Shown here piece by piece: positions 31,198 through 42,699 of a stretch of 64,000 nt of DNA. Under the pieces are notes generated by a model that was not told where the DNA came from, did no database searches, and saw only the letters and a program-made list of their open reading frames with translations. A program made the position numbers and the translations under genes. Numbering within the stretch: position 1 is the first letter of the stretch; each line of letters starts with the position of its first letter. This stretch comes from Tilletiopsis washingtonensis (Eukaryota > Basidiomycota > Exobasidiomycetes > Entylomatales), in the NCBI RefSeq assembly GCF_003144115.1, contig NW_020312012.1, positions 171,442 through 235,441 of the forward strand, in the 5' to 3' direction.

Positions 31198-34020
31198 CTA
31201 CGGGTTGCTGCCGCGGAAGTAGTCGTGCTGCTGCGAATAGCTCCGCGCATGTTGTGGCGCGAGCTGCTGGTGCGAGGCGTACGGCGAAGGCGCTGCCAGC
31301 TGGTTGCTCGAGGCTGGCTGGTGCGCATCGTACAGACGCGACGGATCCGAGTAGCCACCGTCGCGGTAGTACTCCTCTCCCATGTCACCTGCCGCCTGGT
31401 GCTCGCCCCACCCCTGCTGCTGGTACGCGCCCGCCGCAGATGAGCCGCCGCTCGGCGAGCGCTGGCCGGGCACGAGCGGCGAGGCAGCGCGTGCGCCAGC
31501 CGCCGGATGGTCGTAGTAGCGCTGCGAAGGCGTGCCGGGCGTGCCGGGCATGCTGGCAGGGCCACCGACGTCGTTCATGCGGTAGCTGTCGAACGTGCCC
31601 ATGCTGGCGCGGCCGGGCATGAAGTTGGGCGTGTCGACGCGCTTGTACTCTGGCCCGTTGCCGCTGCCGTACGTGCCCATGCCGTACATGGCGCCGCCGG
31701 CAACGACGCCTGCGCCGGCACTGCGCGTCGCACCCTTCTTGCCGCCGCCGCCGGCCTTGCGGTTCGCCGAGCGACGCCAGAGGCAGATGCCGAGCAGGAT
31801 GGCCGCCAGCACGGCGGCACCTCCAACAGCGACGCCGATGATCTTGCCAAGGCCGAACGAGCTGGACGAGTCCTTGGCCGGCACGCCGTTGAAGCTCTTG
31901 GCCGACTGCGTCGTCGAGGCACGCAGCGTCGGGTTGGCCGCGACGGCGTAGTTGTTCGGAATGACGCCGGACATGCTCGTCGAGCCGATCTGAATGTACG
32001 CGCCCTTGCTCGGCACGCCATCGACGACGACGAAGAGCAGCGCGGGGCCGGCGACGAAGATGTTCTTGTTCTGCGGCATGGGCATCGCCTCAAAGTCGAC
32101 GCTGCCGTCGTCGTTGACCGTGTACGCGACGGCGAGCTCGAGCGAGCGCTGGCCCATGTTCATGGCGTGCGTCGAGAAGCCGGGGCGGATCACGCGCACC
32201 TTTGTGGTCTTGGCGCGGTAGTTGGCCGCATTGTCGCGGTTCATGTAGGCGGCGTCGATCTTGAACTTCCACGTGTTGCCGCCAAAGAGGATGCTGCTCG
32301 GCAGGCCCGTCGGCACGGGCCGCTCCTGGAAGAAGTACGGCGGGTACCACTTCTCCAGCTCGTACGTCGTGTTGAAGGCCTGCGGCACCGAGTTGAGCGG
32401 CATCGTGAGCGCCACGTCCTGGTGCGGGTTGCTGCCGCCAATGAGCACGCTGCCGTCGGGAATGAGGATGGCCGAGGAGTGGTAGAGGCGCGCAATGTTG
32501 CTCTGCGCAAAGCCCGTGCTCGAGAGACGCTGGCCCTGCGGCTTCGTCGGGTCGTACAGCACCGGCTGGTACGTCGGGTCGGCCGACATGCCCTCGGTGC
32601 GCGTGCCGTCGGCCGTGAACGTCCACGTCTGGTTCGAGTAGCCCGCCGTGCCCTTGTTGGCGCCGTTGACGATGACCATGGTGCCGTCGGGGAGGTGAAT
32701 GAACTGGCCCATCGTGCGCCCCTGCGGCAGGTCCTCCTCGTGCACGTAGCCGCTGCCCGTCTGCTTGCCGTCGGCCGTCTCGGGCGTGATGCTCGAGCAG
32801 TCCTTGCTCGCCTCGATGTTGAGCACATTGACGTTGGGCGCAGTGTAGTTGCCCCACTGGTCGTTGCTCAGCACGGCGCCGCCGCAGAAGAGAATCGTCG
32901 GCGTGTAGTTGTTGCCCGGCGTGAGCGGCAGCATGGCCGTGGCGCCCGAGGCCGGGTACACGCGCACGTTGTCTGCGGCAAGCGCGTCAGGTGAGCGCCC
33001 ATGCCGCCGTGTCTCTGCGTGCACTCACTGTTCGGCATGTCGGCGAGGTACGTCTCCTGGTTAGTGTTGTAGTCCCACAGCACAGTGCTGACGTTGGCCT
33101 GCATGAAGAGCAGGCCGCTGGGCATGAGGAACGTGTGCGGGTACATGCTCAGGCCTGTGAGGGTGTCAGCGAGATGGCCAGCCTCTGGAACGCACGCACG
33201 ACTCACCGTTCGTGACGCTCATGAAGTTGCTCACGGCCGGCGTGTTGCCCTTGGACGGGAAGAACTCCCACGTCGGGTTCGCGCCGCCGCCGTTGAGGTT
33301 CTGCAGCGAGCCGCCCTGGAACGGCGGCGAGTCGTTGGGGTAGTTGCGGTTGATGTAGCCGCCGCCCGTGGCGCCGCCGATGAGGAGGATGCTGCCGTCT
33401 GCGAGCGTCTCGATGCCGGGGTACCAGCGCTTCGAGACCATGAACTGCGTGCCGTCGTTCCACTCGAGATTGGCACTCGTGTCGGTGAAGTCCATGATGC
33501 GCAGCGCCTGGCTGCCGTCGGTGTTCTTGTACGGCCCCGTCGTGGGATCTTGGCCGGGCGTGAGCGAGGCGCCGCCGTACTGCACCGCCTGGTTGCCACC
33601 GGCCACGAGCAGCGAGCCGTTGCCGAGGTGGCCGCCGCTGGCGCAGAACGTGTTGCTGTTGACGTCGACGGCACGGATGGTGTTGTCGTCGAGACTGAGG
33701 ATGCTGCCCCACACCGGCCGCCCGTCGTCGAGCTTGGCCTCGTTGTTCTCGACCTTGTCGAGAATGACGACGTCGTGGTCGTTGATGAGGGCCATCATCA
33801 TGGCCGACGCCAGCGAGTTGGCCTGCACGACCTCAAACTCGCCGGCGGCGCGGCCCGCGGCGGCGCCGGTGGCGACGAGCGAGGCAGCACATGCGGCCGA
33901 AGCGGCGAGGGAGAGCAGCCGGCGCGGCGTCACGCGCGAGGACGAGGGCGCGGCACTGCGCCGGGCTGGCCGCGCGGCCGCGAGGCGGCTGCTCGACGCG
34001 CGGCTGGAGCTGCCAAACAT
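31198..34020 (-). CDS. glo1: Glyoxal oxidase (copper radical oxidase), membrane-anchored
   Basis: Three exons, 34020-33207, 33154-33029 and 32972-31198, about 904 aa. Glyoxal oxidases oxidise aldehydes to acids and make H2O2 with a Cys-Tyr radical copper centre. The expected ligands are present: Cys in NTFCASGGHLGNG, Tyr in SKRWYPGIETL, Tyr-His in IARLYHSSAILIPDG and His in RPGFSTHAMNMGQR. The N-terminus carries a hydrophobic signal segment (about residues 34-57) after a basic Ser-rich leader. The C-terminus carries one transmembrane span (IIGVAVGGAAVLAAILLGICLW) and a Gly/Pro/Tyr-rich cytosolic tail. That architecture matches Ustilago maydis Glo1, needed for filamentous growth and virulence. 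The product is probably at the plasma membrane with the catalytic domain outside. Divergent from an RRM gene over 3.4 kb. Confidence 0.93.
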
Positions 34021-37000
34021 GGCTGCTGCTGTGAGAGGCGGATGCGGTGCACAGCCGGTGCGGGCGGGCCGAGCGGGGGAGCGCGCCGGCGGCACGGACG
34101 TGGGCGCGGCGAGGGCGCTAGAGAGATGCGAGAGAGTGTGCGGCGAGAGGGTGAGAGTGAGAGGCAGCACGCGCGGCGTGTGTGGATGAGAGCGAGCGAG
34201 GGTGATGGAGAAGCAAGGCAGGCGGCAGATCGGGAGGGGTGTGGAGATGGAGGAGCAGAGGGTCGGAGTGATATGCGCTGCGTTGGCGTAGGGCGAGGCG
34301 AGGCGAGGCAAGGCCAAGCGTTGAGCGTGAGGCGCAGCGGTGCGAGCGCGCGAGGCGGGCGGCGGCGGCGTCAGGCGCGAGGCGGAGGGCGGCAGGCGGC
34401 AGGCGGCGAGAGGCGCTAGGCGGCCGCTGCGACGCGCGCGCCTGCACCGCCGGCCGCCGGCAGCGCGCCGCCAGGAGCACAGCCTGGCGCAGTAAGGGGC
34501 CGGGCAGGCGAGCAGTCTGGGCGCTCCCGCGTGGCGCATGCAAGGGCACGCGCCCTGTGTCCGCCCGCCCGCACGCTCGGCGCGCGTCTGAACCCTGTGC
34601 CGCCCCTCTCTCTCTCTCCTCTCTCGCTGCACCCCTCACCGACCTCGAGCTCACCTCGTGGCGGCCGCGGAAGAGCGGCGCTGGCGAGCCAGAAGCGCGC
34701 TTGTCCGCCCACAGGCGAGCCACGCGGTGCGGGTGCACCCTCGCGCGCCTCGCTGCTCGCGCGAGGGTGCAAGCAAAGATGCCCCTAAGCCGCCAGATCA
34801 ACAGCAGCAAACGGCCTGCCGCTGCTCCTCCTCTGCTCTGCTGCCGGCCGCGTCTGCGCCCGCGTCGGTGCCTCGCCTCGGCGCCTTGGTGTGCTGCTCT
34901 GCTGCCGCACTGCCCTCGCAGCCGCAGCGCACGGGCGTCGGAGCTGCGCGTACGAACAGGCGCAGGGCAGGCACCCTCATCGGCACATGCGCCGCCTCGG
35001 CGCTCCAGCGCAGCATCGCAGCGTGACATGCGGATCTGCAGCGTGCATCGCAACGCGCCGCTCTCTCCGCCGCGGCAGCGCGCAGACGGGCCACGAGCAG
35101 CATGAGCGCAGACGAAATTCTCGCTCCTCGGCCAAGCGTCAAGGCTGAGCTGAGCGCTCACGAGGCAGCGGGACAAAGGCGGTTCGGCCGATATGATGTC
35201 GTCTGCTGCCGACGCTCGGCGTCCTCGTTGTCACGGCCCGTCTCCTCTCGCAAACTTCCCAGCGGCTCGTTCAGGCACGGCGCTCAGAGTCGGCGGGGGT
35301 CCTTGGCCCAAAGCCGCGGGCGTCGAATCGAAGCGTGGAGCCCTCTCTCTGCCGCAGCGGAGCTCGGCACAGCTGCAGACGCGCGCAAACGCTCGCGAGA
35401 GGTGGAGCGTGGTGGAGGTGAGATGATCGCCGGCAGCAGCAGATCCGAACGGGACGGCAGCCGGAGCGACGGCTTGCTGTGCTCTCTCTCTCGTGCTCGA
35501 CGGCTGCGGCTTCCGTCGCTTGACCACCGAGGCCGAACAAGGAGAGCGATCTCTTCTGCCGCTTAAGCCGGCCTGATCACAGGCTCTCACGACCGTGCTT
35601 CCTGTCGCATGCCGCTGTGGGAGGTGCGCAGCATCGCCGCCTTCGAGACGGGCGTCGCCTCTCGAGCAAGCAAGAGACGCGAGGCATAGTTGCGCGACAG
35701 CGTCAATCAGCTCGGAACCCCATCGACGAGACGCAGTGGAGTCTGGTAGCGCAGGCCATGTACCGCTGTCAGAGCCGATCAAGCACGCACGCAAGTGCGA
35801 ACTTGCGTCTCGCGTCCGTCTCGAGAGCACGACGAGGCGATCGTCAAGCCATGCGCTCCTCATAGCGTACGTACGCCACGTCTCGCATCCCCCGCTCAGC
35901 TGCTGAGAGCGAAGCGGCAGAAGGGTTCGTTGCGTGGAAGCCACGGCGCCCTTTGCGCTCGCGGCTGCTGCTGCTGCACAGAGGCGCCATGCGCGTTCCC
36001 GAGACCTGTCATGCCCGGCTGCCTCTCCAGCCCGAGCGACGTGCAGGAGCCTTGGCGCCGCGCGCGCGTCGATGTCGCCAAAGGAACGTCGCGCTCTCTC
36101 TTGGCTGCGGACCTCGATGCGAGCTTCAAAGGCTTGGAAGCTTGGTGCTCCTGCTTCGATGTGCATACGTGGGCTTGGACTCATGTACTGCGAAGAGTCG
36201 GCGCGAGCACAACATCGATGAGAGGCGAGAGAGGCCTCTGTGAGGCTTACGTGGTGCACGGATCAGCGCGAGTGGCTCGCGGAGCAGCTCGCTCGGCCTT
36301 GGGTTTGGCCCCTTCCGTCTTCGCTTGGCTCTCTTCACATCAGATCTTGGCGCTATCCGTCTCAAGAAGCGAAGCAGCTGCGTGCTAGGGCGAAGAACTC
36401 GACGGAGCAGAGCTCGCGACATCGACGGAGAGAGCTGTGCGTCACGTGACCACGGCCTCCTGGCGCACCGCCCTCTGCTCTCGAGCCTGGGCCACGCCTC
36501 TGCTCGCCCAGCTTGATGCACGGGTGAGCGCAAAGAGAGGATGCGGATGGTGCATGAAGCGCTCTCATCTTCTGCGGCCTCGACCGCATTCCGGGGTAGG
36601 CCGCACTCGCAGGTATAGCTGCGCCGGACAGGAGGAGGACCGTCGCGGTGCGGCAGAGAAGAGGCCGAAGCGAGCGGCAGCAGGGTGCAGCAGGCGCGCA
36701 GAGAGGCGATTCGCCGCGCCACCAGCGCACGCGAGCAAGCGACGCGCTCGCCTGCGCTGAGCCAGCAGCAACAGGCTCCTTCTCGCTATTCTCTTCCAGC
36801 TTGTATCCGCTCTCTGCACGCCAGCAGGCTACCGCAGCATCGTGAGCGTGAGCACAAGAAAAGGTTGTCTTTGTGTCGGAGGAGCGAGGGGCACTGATGG
36901 CGGGATGAGGGGCTGGCGGTGACTCGCCGCTCGAGGAGGGACGCGCGAGAGCCGCGCCTTGCCCTTCTTCCTGCGCGCGGCCGCGGCCCAGGCACCGCAT

Positions 37001-37147
37001 CAGTCTCGCACCGCCCTCGGCTCACTCGGCCGGCCGCGCGGCCCTTGTGCTGATGCTGCTGGCGTGCACGCCACCGCCTTCGCGCGCGCCGCCGCTCGTG
37101 CTGCACCCACACCGCTCTCTGCGCAGCGGGCGGGCAGCGGGCGGGTC

Positions 37148-37193
37148 GTCGCCAGCGCAGCGCCCAAGGCGTCGCCAGCGCAGCGCCCAAGGC
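37148..37193. repeat. Perfect 23-bp tandem duplication
   Basis: The unit starting GTCGCCAGCGCAGC and ending CCAAGGC is present twice back to back (37148-37170 and 37171-37193), about 260 bp upstream of the RRM gene ATG. Confidence 0.9.
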
Positions 37194-37334
37194 GAGCGGG
37201 CTTCTCTGCGCTGGCTCAAGCGCGCGCCGTGCTGCACGTCAGCCTGCCCTTCGCACCACCACACCACACCTCTCTTGCACTCGTCTGCTTCAGTTCCCGG
37301 TTCCGACCCGTCTGACTCGACCCGTGCCCTCTTC

Positions 37335-37440
37335 GCGCTCTCTCTCCCTCTCTCGTCTCGTCTCGTTCCGCGACTCGTCCCGTTTCGTCTCGTCTGCACG
37401 ACCTCGCTCTCCGACCCCTAGTCTCGTTCTCTCTCCAAGC
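37335..37440 (+). promoter_or_regulatory. Pyrimidine-rich leader of the RRM gene
   Basis: A CTCTC/TCTCG/GTCTCG-rich stretch ends a few bases before the ATG at 37450. Such tracts mark transcription starts and 5' leaders of highly expressed basidiomycete genes; the function here is inferred. Confidence 0.4.
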
Positions 37441-37449
37441 TTCGTCATC

Positions 37450-38412
37450 ATGGCTGCCAAGGTTTACGTCGGCAACCTCTCGTGGAACACGACCGACGAT
37501 GGTCTCGCCCACGCCTTCTCGGCTTACGGCCAGCTCACTGACTACGTGAGTGCGCGGCGAGCGGCATGCAGCTGGGCGGCGCGGTGCGGTGGCGTTGAGA
37601 GGTGGTGGTCGCATGGCGCAGCTCTGCAGCAAGCCTGCGTGCCGTCTGCAATCCTGCATGCCGCAAGGCGAAGCAGGCTGCTTCGCACCACCACCACCCG
37701 TCGCCCTGTCGTCTCCTGTCCGCCACCATGCTCACCCTCTCCTGTCTCAGATTGTCATGAAGGACCGCGAGACGGGCCGCTCGCGCGGCTTCGGCTTCGT
37801 CACCTACGGCACGCAGCAGGAGGCCGACGCCGCCATTGCCGCGCTCAACGAGCAGGAGCTCGACGGCCGCCGCATCCGCGTCAACATGGCCAACTCGCGC
37901 CCTGCCGGGTGAGTGCCGTGCCGTTGACAGAGCATAGTGCACGTGCAGACGCTGACCCATTTTGATCCTTTCTTTGCAGCGGCATGGGCGGCGGCATGGG
38001 CGGCGCCATGGGCGGCTACGGTGGTGGCTACGGTGGTCAGTACGGTGCCGGAGGTGCTCCTGCCTCTGGCTTCGGCGGCTACGGTCAGTATAACCCAGCC
38101 TAGCAGCCGGGACCGAAGGCCTGCGCCTTCTCTGCCGTGCATCGCGCAAGCGGAGAGGCGCGGGTCCTTCGAACCTGTGCTGCCTGTGCCGGGCACCTTA
38201 CAGCGCTGACACCCTTCTCGTCCACAGGCGGCCAGGGCGGCTTCGGCGGCCAGCAGCAGGGCTACGGCCAGCAGTCGTACGGCGCCCCGCAGGGCTACGG
38301 CCAGCAGGGCTTCGGCCAGGCGCCGCAGGGCTACGGCCAGGCTCCTCAGGGCTACGGCCAGGCCCCGCAGGGCTACGGCCAGCCCCAGCAGGGCTTCGGC
38401 GGCCCGCAGTAA
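37450..38412 (+). CDS. Glycine/glutamine-rich RRM RNA-binding protein
   Basis: Four exons: 37450-37545, 37751-37908, 37980-38083 and 38228-38412, about 180 aa. A single RRM fills the first half: RNP2 [12 protein letters not shown]1 [10 protein letters not shown], ending [16 protein letters not shown]. The rest is low complexity: [16 protein letters not shown] in exon 3 and repeated GYGQ(AP)Q units in exon 4 (at least three nearly identical QAPQGYG copies). This is the layout of cold-inducible glycine-rich RNA-binding proteins, which act as RNA chaperones and can enter condensates. Introns fall after DY, before the Gly-rich part, and inside it. Abundant expression is suggested by the pyrimidine-rich leader. 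Target RNAs cannot be read from sequence. Confidence 0.92.
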
Positions 38413-38938
38413 AAGCGCGCCTCTCTCTCTCCACTGCGATGCGCTGCGATGGCCCCCTCAACCTCTTGATTGGTAGCTAGTTCCTCGATCATCAAAATGC
38501 TCCTCTCTCGTCCCGTGTACCCACTGTACTACCATCCGCGGCGTCTCTTTCCCTAGCTCCCTCACACCCAAGTGCTCGAACACACTCTTCAATCTATCCG
38601 TCTTTCCCCCTCCTCTCACCGTCACGCCGAACCATCATGCCCGTCCAGCCCTTGATGTCAAGCTCCCTCCCAACCGCTCGTGCCGTGCACACATTCCACC
38701 CGCTTCTCTTCCCTTCGCCCTCACCCGAGTAAACTCAGCAATGTCAGCCCACTGTCAGACATGCCACAACCTCGTCCGTTGTGTGCTCTCTCACGCTCAC
38801 CCGCACGGGCCAGAGCAGCATCTGTATTGTCATCCGCCCGATGAGCCCAACAGCGGAGCGGCCCAACAAGGCGCACCGCGCGGCGCTCGTCGTCGAGTGG
38901 TATCCTCCAGCCATGACTGGCGTCCACCGCGCCGCACC
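38413..38938. other. Tail-to-tail spacer RRM gene/GGA-like gene
   Basis: 526 bp of pyrimidine-rich 3' flanking sequence. No gene or structured element recognised. Confidence 0.5.
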
Positions 38939-41367
38939 TCACTTCCACAGCGCATCAAGGTCACCAAACGGATCCGCAGCAGCTGCAGGCTTCTGCTGCG
39001 TCTGCTGCGGCTGCTGCGTCTTTGGCGTGTTCGCCCCACTGCCGCCGTTGCTGCCCGCGCCGACGCGCGTAGGCAGCTGCACGGCGCCCCACGATCCGAA
39101 GCCGGGCGGCGGCGTTGCTGTCGAAGGCGCCGCCTTTGCAGGCGCGGTAGAAGAGGACGTAGAGTCGGAGATGTCGAGCAGGTTGGTCGGCAGCAGGGAG
39201 GGTGCCGTAGTGAGCGCCGGTGCAGCCAAGGCCTTGCCTTGCGCGGCCAACGAGGGCATCGCGCGTTGAGATGCAGCCGTGGGCGCCGCAGCAGGCGCTG
39301 GAGAGTCGAAGTTGAGCGTGGCAAAGTCGTCGAAGAGCGAGTTGGCGCCGCCAGCCGCAGAGGAGGAGGAAGGGGCGTCGGCTTCGTCTGCGAAGTCAAT
39401 CAGATCGCTGATCTTGGCCGTCGGCACTGCATCGGCTCCGCCGCGAGCTGGGTCGATACTGGAGAAGGGAGAGCGTGTGAGCTACTGCACGCAACACGGA
39501 AGGAGTGGAGAGCTTGCTCACGAAGGATCGATAGCAGCAGTAGCGCTAAAGTCTCCCTTGACGAACGCCTCGTGCCGCTCGCAGACGCGGTTGATGAGGT
39601 CGTTGATGAGCAGCAGGCGGTCTAGACAGACGTCAGGCAGGTTCCAGCACGGCAAGCTTGCCGGACGTGGTCGGACTCACCCATGTGCTCCGCCGCATCT
39701 TCGCCCTCCTCCGCCTCGCCAATCCACTTCTGCAGGCGCGGCTGCACGCTCTTCAGATGGCTCGAGATTTGCTGTGCGTCCAGGCTTTGTCAGCGCTGCA
39801 TCGCCAGCCGCTCCTCCGATGTGGAGCAGACTCACATCGTACGCATCTCCCTTGGCAAACTTCTCTCCCTCATTGGCGTTGTTGAGCATGTCGTTGAGCA
39901 GAATCGCGCGACTCTGAACCTTGTCCAGCTCCTTGGCCGTCTGCGACTTGTAGTCGGGCTTCTTCTCTGGCTCCTGCTCGAGCGTTGAGGATCAGCAGTG
40001 CGAGGGCTGCGAGAGGAAGCATGCAACGTACAGCTCCACTCATGATGACCATCAGTTCCTGCGCTTGCTCCAAGTCCCGAGGCGTGCCGCGTCGAATGAG
40101 CTCTTGCAGTTTCTGCGTCGCAGCCGTCCGCACATCAGCTGTCCGCACGCTTGAGCTCCGTTGCGGCGAGTGAGAACTTACAGCAGCTTGGGCCTCTCGG
40201 TCCTCCTCTTCGAGCTCCTCAGGCGAGCGCAGCGTCTGCAACACGCACGGAAGGAGTCAGCTGCGATGTGGGAGCGTTGCGAGGGGTGCCGAATACGCAC
40301 AGTCTCCGGGTTGAGCACGCCGGCGACGCGAGAGTCGAGGTTGGGGAAGCGATAGCCTGGAAGGCACAGGTGTCAGTCGCAGTCCTCGCTCTGGCATAAC
40401 GTCCTGCCCTTTCTCCCCGACTTCTTCTTCTTCTCCGCACGCTGCCACAGTCTACAGCCGCCTTCCCGCTCTTTCTCTCTCTTTCCACTCACCTTTGTAC
40501 CCCAACAGCCTATGCATATCGCGAATGTGCACCAGATCCTCCTTGTGTTTGCTGCTCACGCAGAGCGTCGACTTCCACTCGTGGATCAGCTCGAGGATCT
40601 TGCTCTGCGTGGGCGTGGCATACATGGGCGGACGCTCAGGAAAGCGTCGGACCAGCTCGTTGAGAAACTCTTTCGTCGCGATCTGCAGGTGGAAGGGATA
40701 GCCGCAGTTCTTGACGAGCGTGTCGAGCAGCTAGGAGGAGAAGGCAGGCTCAGCGCTGCTCGAGCCGCCGCGCCTCGACGAGAACGCGTCGCTCTGCTGT
40801 GATGCTTTGCTGGCCATGATGGCTCCAAAACGCAGCTCTGCACGCAGACGCAAGCGCGCCCACCGTCGTGCCTCACTCACATGCAGCGCCAGCATGGCGA
40901 CATGCGGATGTCTCGAGTTGATCAGCCGCACCACTTCCATCGCCGCCTCTCTCGGCCTGTGCACAGAGAGCGTCATCAGTTCCCACTGCCGAAGTGAGCG
41001 AGGACAGCCAGGAAGGGAAACGCACATGTTGGCCTTCTTGCTCGTGACAAAGTCGGCGACCTCGAGGTTGTGCGCGAGATCAGGCGAGCGATTGATGGGA
41101 TCGCACGCTCGTTCTGCGCCGCCAGCGTCAGTCTCCTGACTCGGCCCCTCCGCGTTCAAGCAACGCACCGATCATCCTGCCCAGCTGCGTCGGCGCCCTC
41201 TCCTCGAGCTCCAGGCCTCGCGCCGCCCAATCTGCCCAAGCGCCCAGCTGCGCACCGGCCGCGGAAGAGCCGCTGCTGCCGGCGCCGCCATAGCCGGCGC
41301 TCGAGGAGCCGTTGTAGGCCCCGCGCGGTGCGGTGCTGCCCATGTGGCGCGACTGGTGATTGTACAT
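38939..41367 (-). CDS. GGA: VHS-GAT sorting adaptor (GGA-like, no visible GAE ear)
   Basis: Eleven exons: 41367-41169, 41113-41026, 40956-40881, 40730-40493, 40356-40301, 40235-40182, 40112-40032, 39973-39836, 39771-39681, 39621-39522 and 39458-38939; about 546 aa. The VHS domain reads ACDPINRSPDLAHNLEVADF, SKKANMPREAAMEVVRLI, NCGYPFHLQIATKEFLNELV and RDMHRLLGYKGYRFP. The GAT domain follows: LRSPEELEEEDREAQAAKLQ, ELIRRGTPRDLEQAQELM and LLNDMLNNANEGEKF. GGAs bind Arf-GTP, cargo and ubiquitin at the trans-Golgi for clathrin transport to endosomes. The C-terminal 170 residues are Ser/Ala/Pro-rich with NLLDIS (clathrin-box-like) and end DPFGDLDALWK. I see no gamma-adaptin ear, which yeast and animal GGAs have. 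It shares a 215-bp bidirectional promoter with the gene at 41583. Confidence 0.9.
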
Positions 41368-41582
41368 GCCTGCCACGGGGAGAAGAGGAGAAGTGGTGAG
41401 AGAGGGAGAAGCAGATGCGCTCGGCGGCCGTGCGCCAGCGCAGCGCGGCCTTGGCGTTGGCCCCTCGGCGCCGCGCGGCGGCGGCGGGCGGTCTCGCACG
41501 GCACGTCTCGCGCCTCGCTGACCGGGCCGCGCCTGCCGGCGCATGTGTTGCTCTCTCCCTCTCCTCCCCCACCGCTCTCATC

Positions 41583-42364
41583 ATGCCGTCGTCCTCGTCG
41601 CGTCCAGCCTCTTCCGCCTCGCAGCGCACTCCGACACCGAAGTCCTCCGCGTTCGCACCTCGCGCTTCAGCGACCGCGCGCAAGCCCACGCAGTACGGCC
41701 GCACCACATGGTCCCTCTCCGACCCGCGCTCGGCGCTGTGGAGGGGCAAGATGTACATCGACGGCCAATTCAGCTGGGGCATGCTCGAGTGGTGGGAACA
41801 GGTGCTTGTCGGTGAGTGCGCTGCGGCGAGGGGGCATGCCAGGAGGAAGGGGGCTCGGCGAGGTGAGGGACTTGCTCGGCACGGCGGGCATGGGTGATCA
41901 GGGCGACTCTCGCGCCGAGGGCAGTGCTGTCGACGTGGGCTGCACTCTAGTCGTCGCCGCAAGGTGCAGCTCACACAGCGATGGCGTCTCCTCGTGGCGA
42001 CACAGCCTGCGCAGCGAACGTCGCATCCCGCCGCCTGCTCGCGACGGCGCAGGTCACGCAAGCTGCCTCACCTCGCCGTTGGCCTTCGCTCTCGCACTCT
42101 CCCTGCTGATCCACCTGGCACTGTCCTCTTCCCTCCGAAACAGGCACAGTAGTCCTCTCTCTCACTTTCCTCTTCTGGTACTCTCTCGTCTTCCACTTCC
42201 CGCAACACGCACGCGGCGCAGCTCGTCGGGCGTCGTACTACATCTGGGGCGCCTCCAATCTCGGCGGCGCAAGCGCAGCGGACGGCGCCGTGCTTAGTCA
42301 GGCACAACTGGCGGCGGAGAAGGCGAGGGATGTGGTGGGCGAGATCGGGAGGGTGGAGTTGTAG
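41583..42364 (+). CDS. Small single-span membrane protein, unknown function
   Basis: Two exons, 41583-41811 and 42144-42364, joined as LVG-TVVLSLTF; 149 aa. The N-terminus is Ser/Thr/Pro-rich and basic. It is followed by KPTQYGRTTWSLSDPRS, then LWRGKMYIDGQFSWGMLEWW, then one hydrophobic span formed across the splice (VLVGTVVLSLTFLFWYSLVF), and a C-terminal helix with AQLAAEKARDV. I do not recognise the family. The aromatic-rich pre-membrane stretch and frame-preserving splice in a gene with a compact promoter argue for a real protein, perhaps an ER or mitochondrial membrane component. The intron is 332 nt, long for this genome. The topology is a guess. Confidence 0.65.
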
Positions 42365-42699
42365 GAGAGTATGCGAGAGCGAGGGAAGGGCAATGGGGCG
42401 ACACGCGATCTTGATAATCTCACGACTTGGCACAACTGGTGAGAGCAGAGGGACAAGCGAGGCATGGCATTAGGATGAGGAGCAGAAGCAGGGTATGAGG
42501 CGTCCGCGAGGGGAGGAAAAGGCGAAGTGCTTCGTGTGAAGAGGAAGAAGCGACCAGCGCTGAGCACGCTGCGTATAAGGGCTGAAACTATAAGAGTAGA
42601 GAGGGAAGAGGGGTCGTAGCGAGACGTGGAAGGACATTAGACGGCCATGTGAAGGCAATGATAGGGTATCGAAGCAAGAGCTGAGTGAGGTGCCGCGAC

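Larger units (their letters stand above)
34021..37449. other. Long head-to-head spacer glo1/RRM gene
   Basis: 3.4 kb with open frames in all six frames but none showing a recognisable domain or spliced motif. It contains a perfect 23-bp tandem duplication (37148-37193) and, just upstream of the RRM gene, a TCTCG-rich pyrimidine leader (about 37335-37440). Confidence 0.65.

Noticed and set aside
31507-32994. 495-codon plus-strand frame antisense to glyoxal oxidase
   Set aside because: Valine/arginine/histidine-rich shadow of the oxidase gene.
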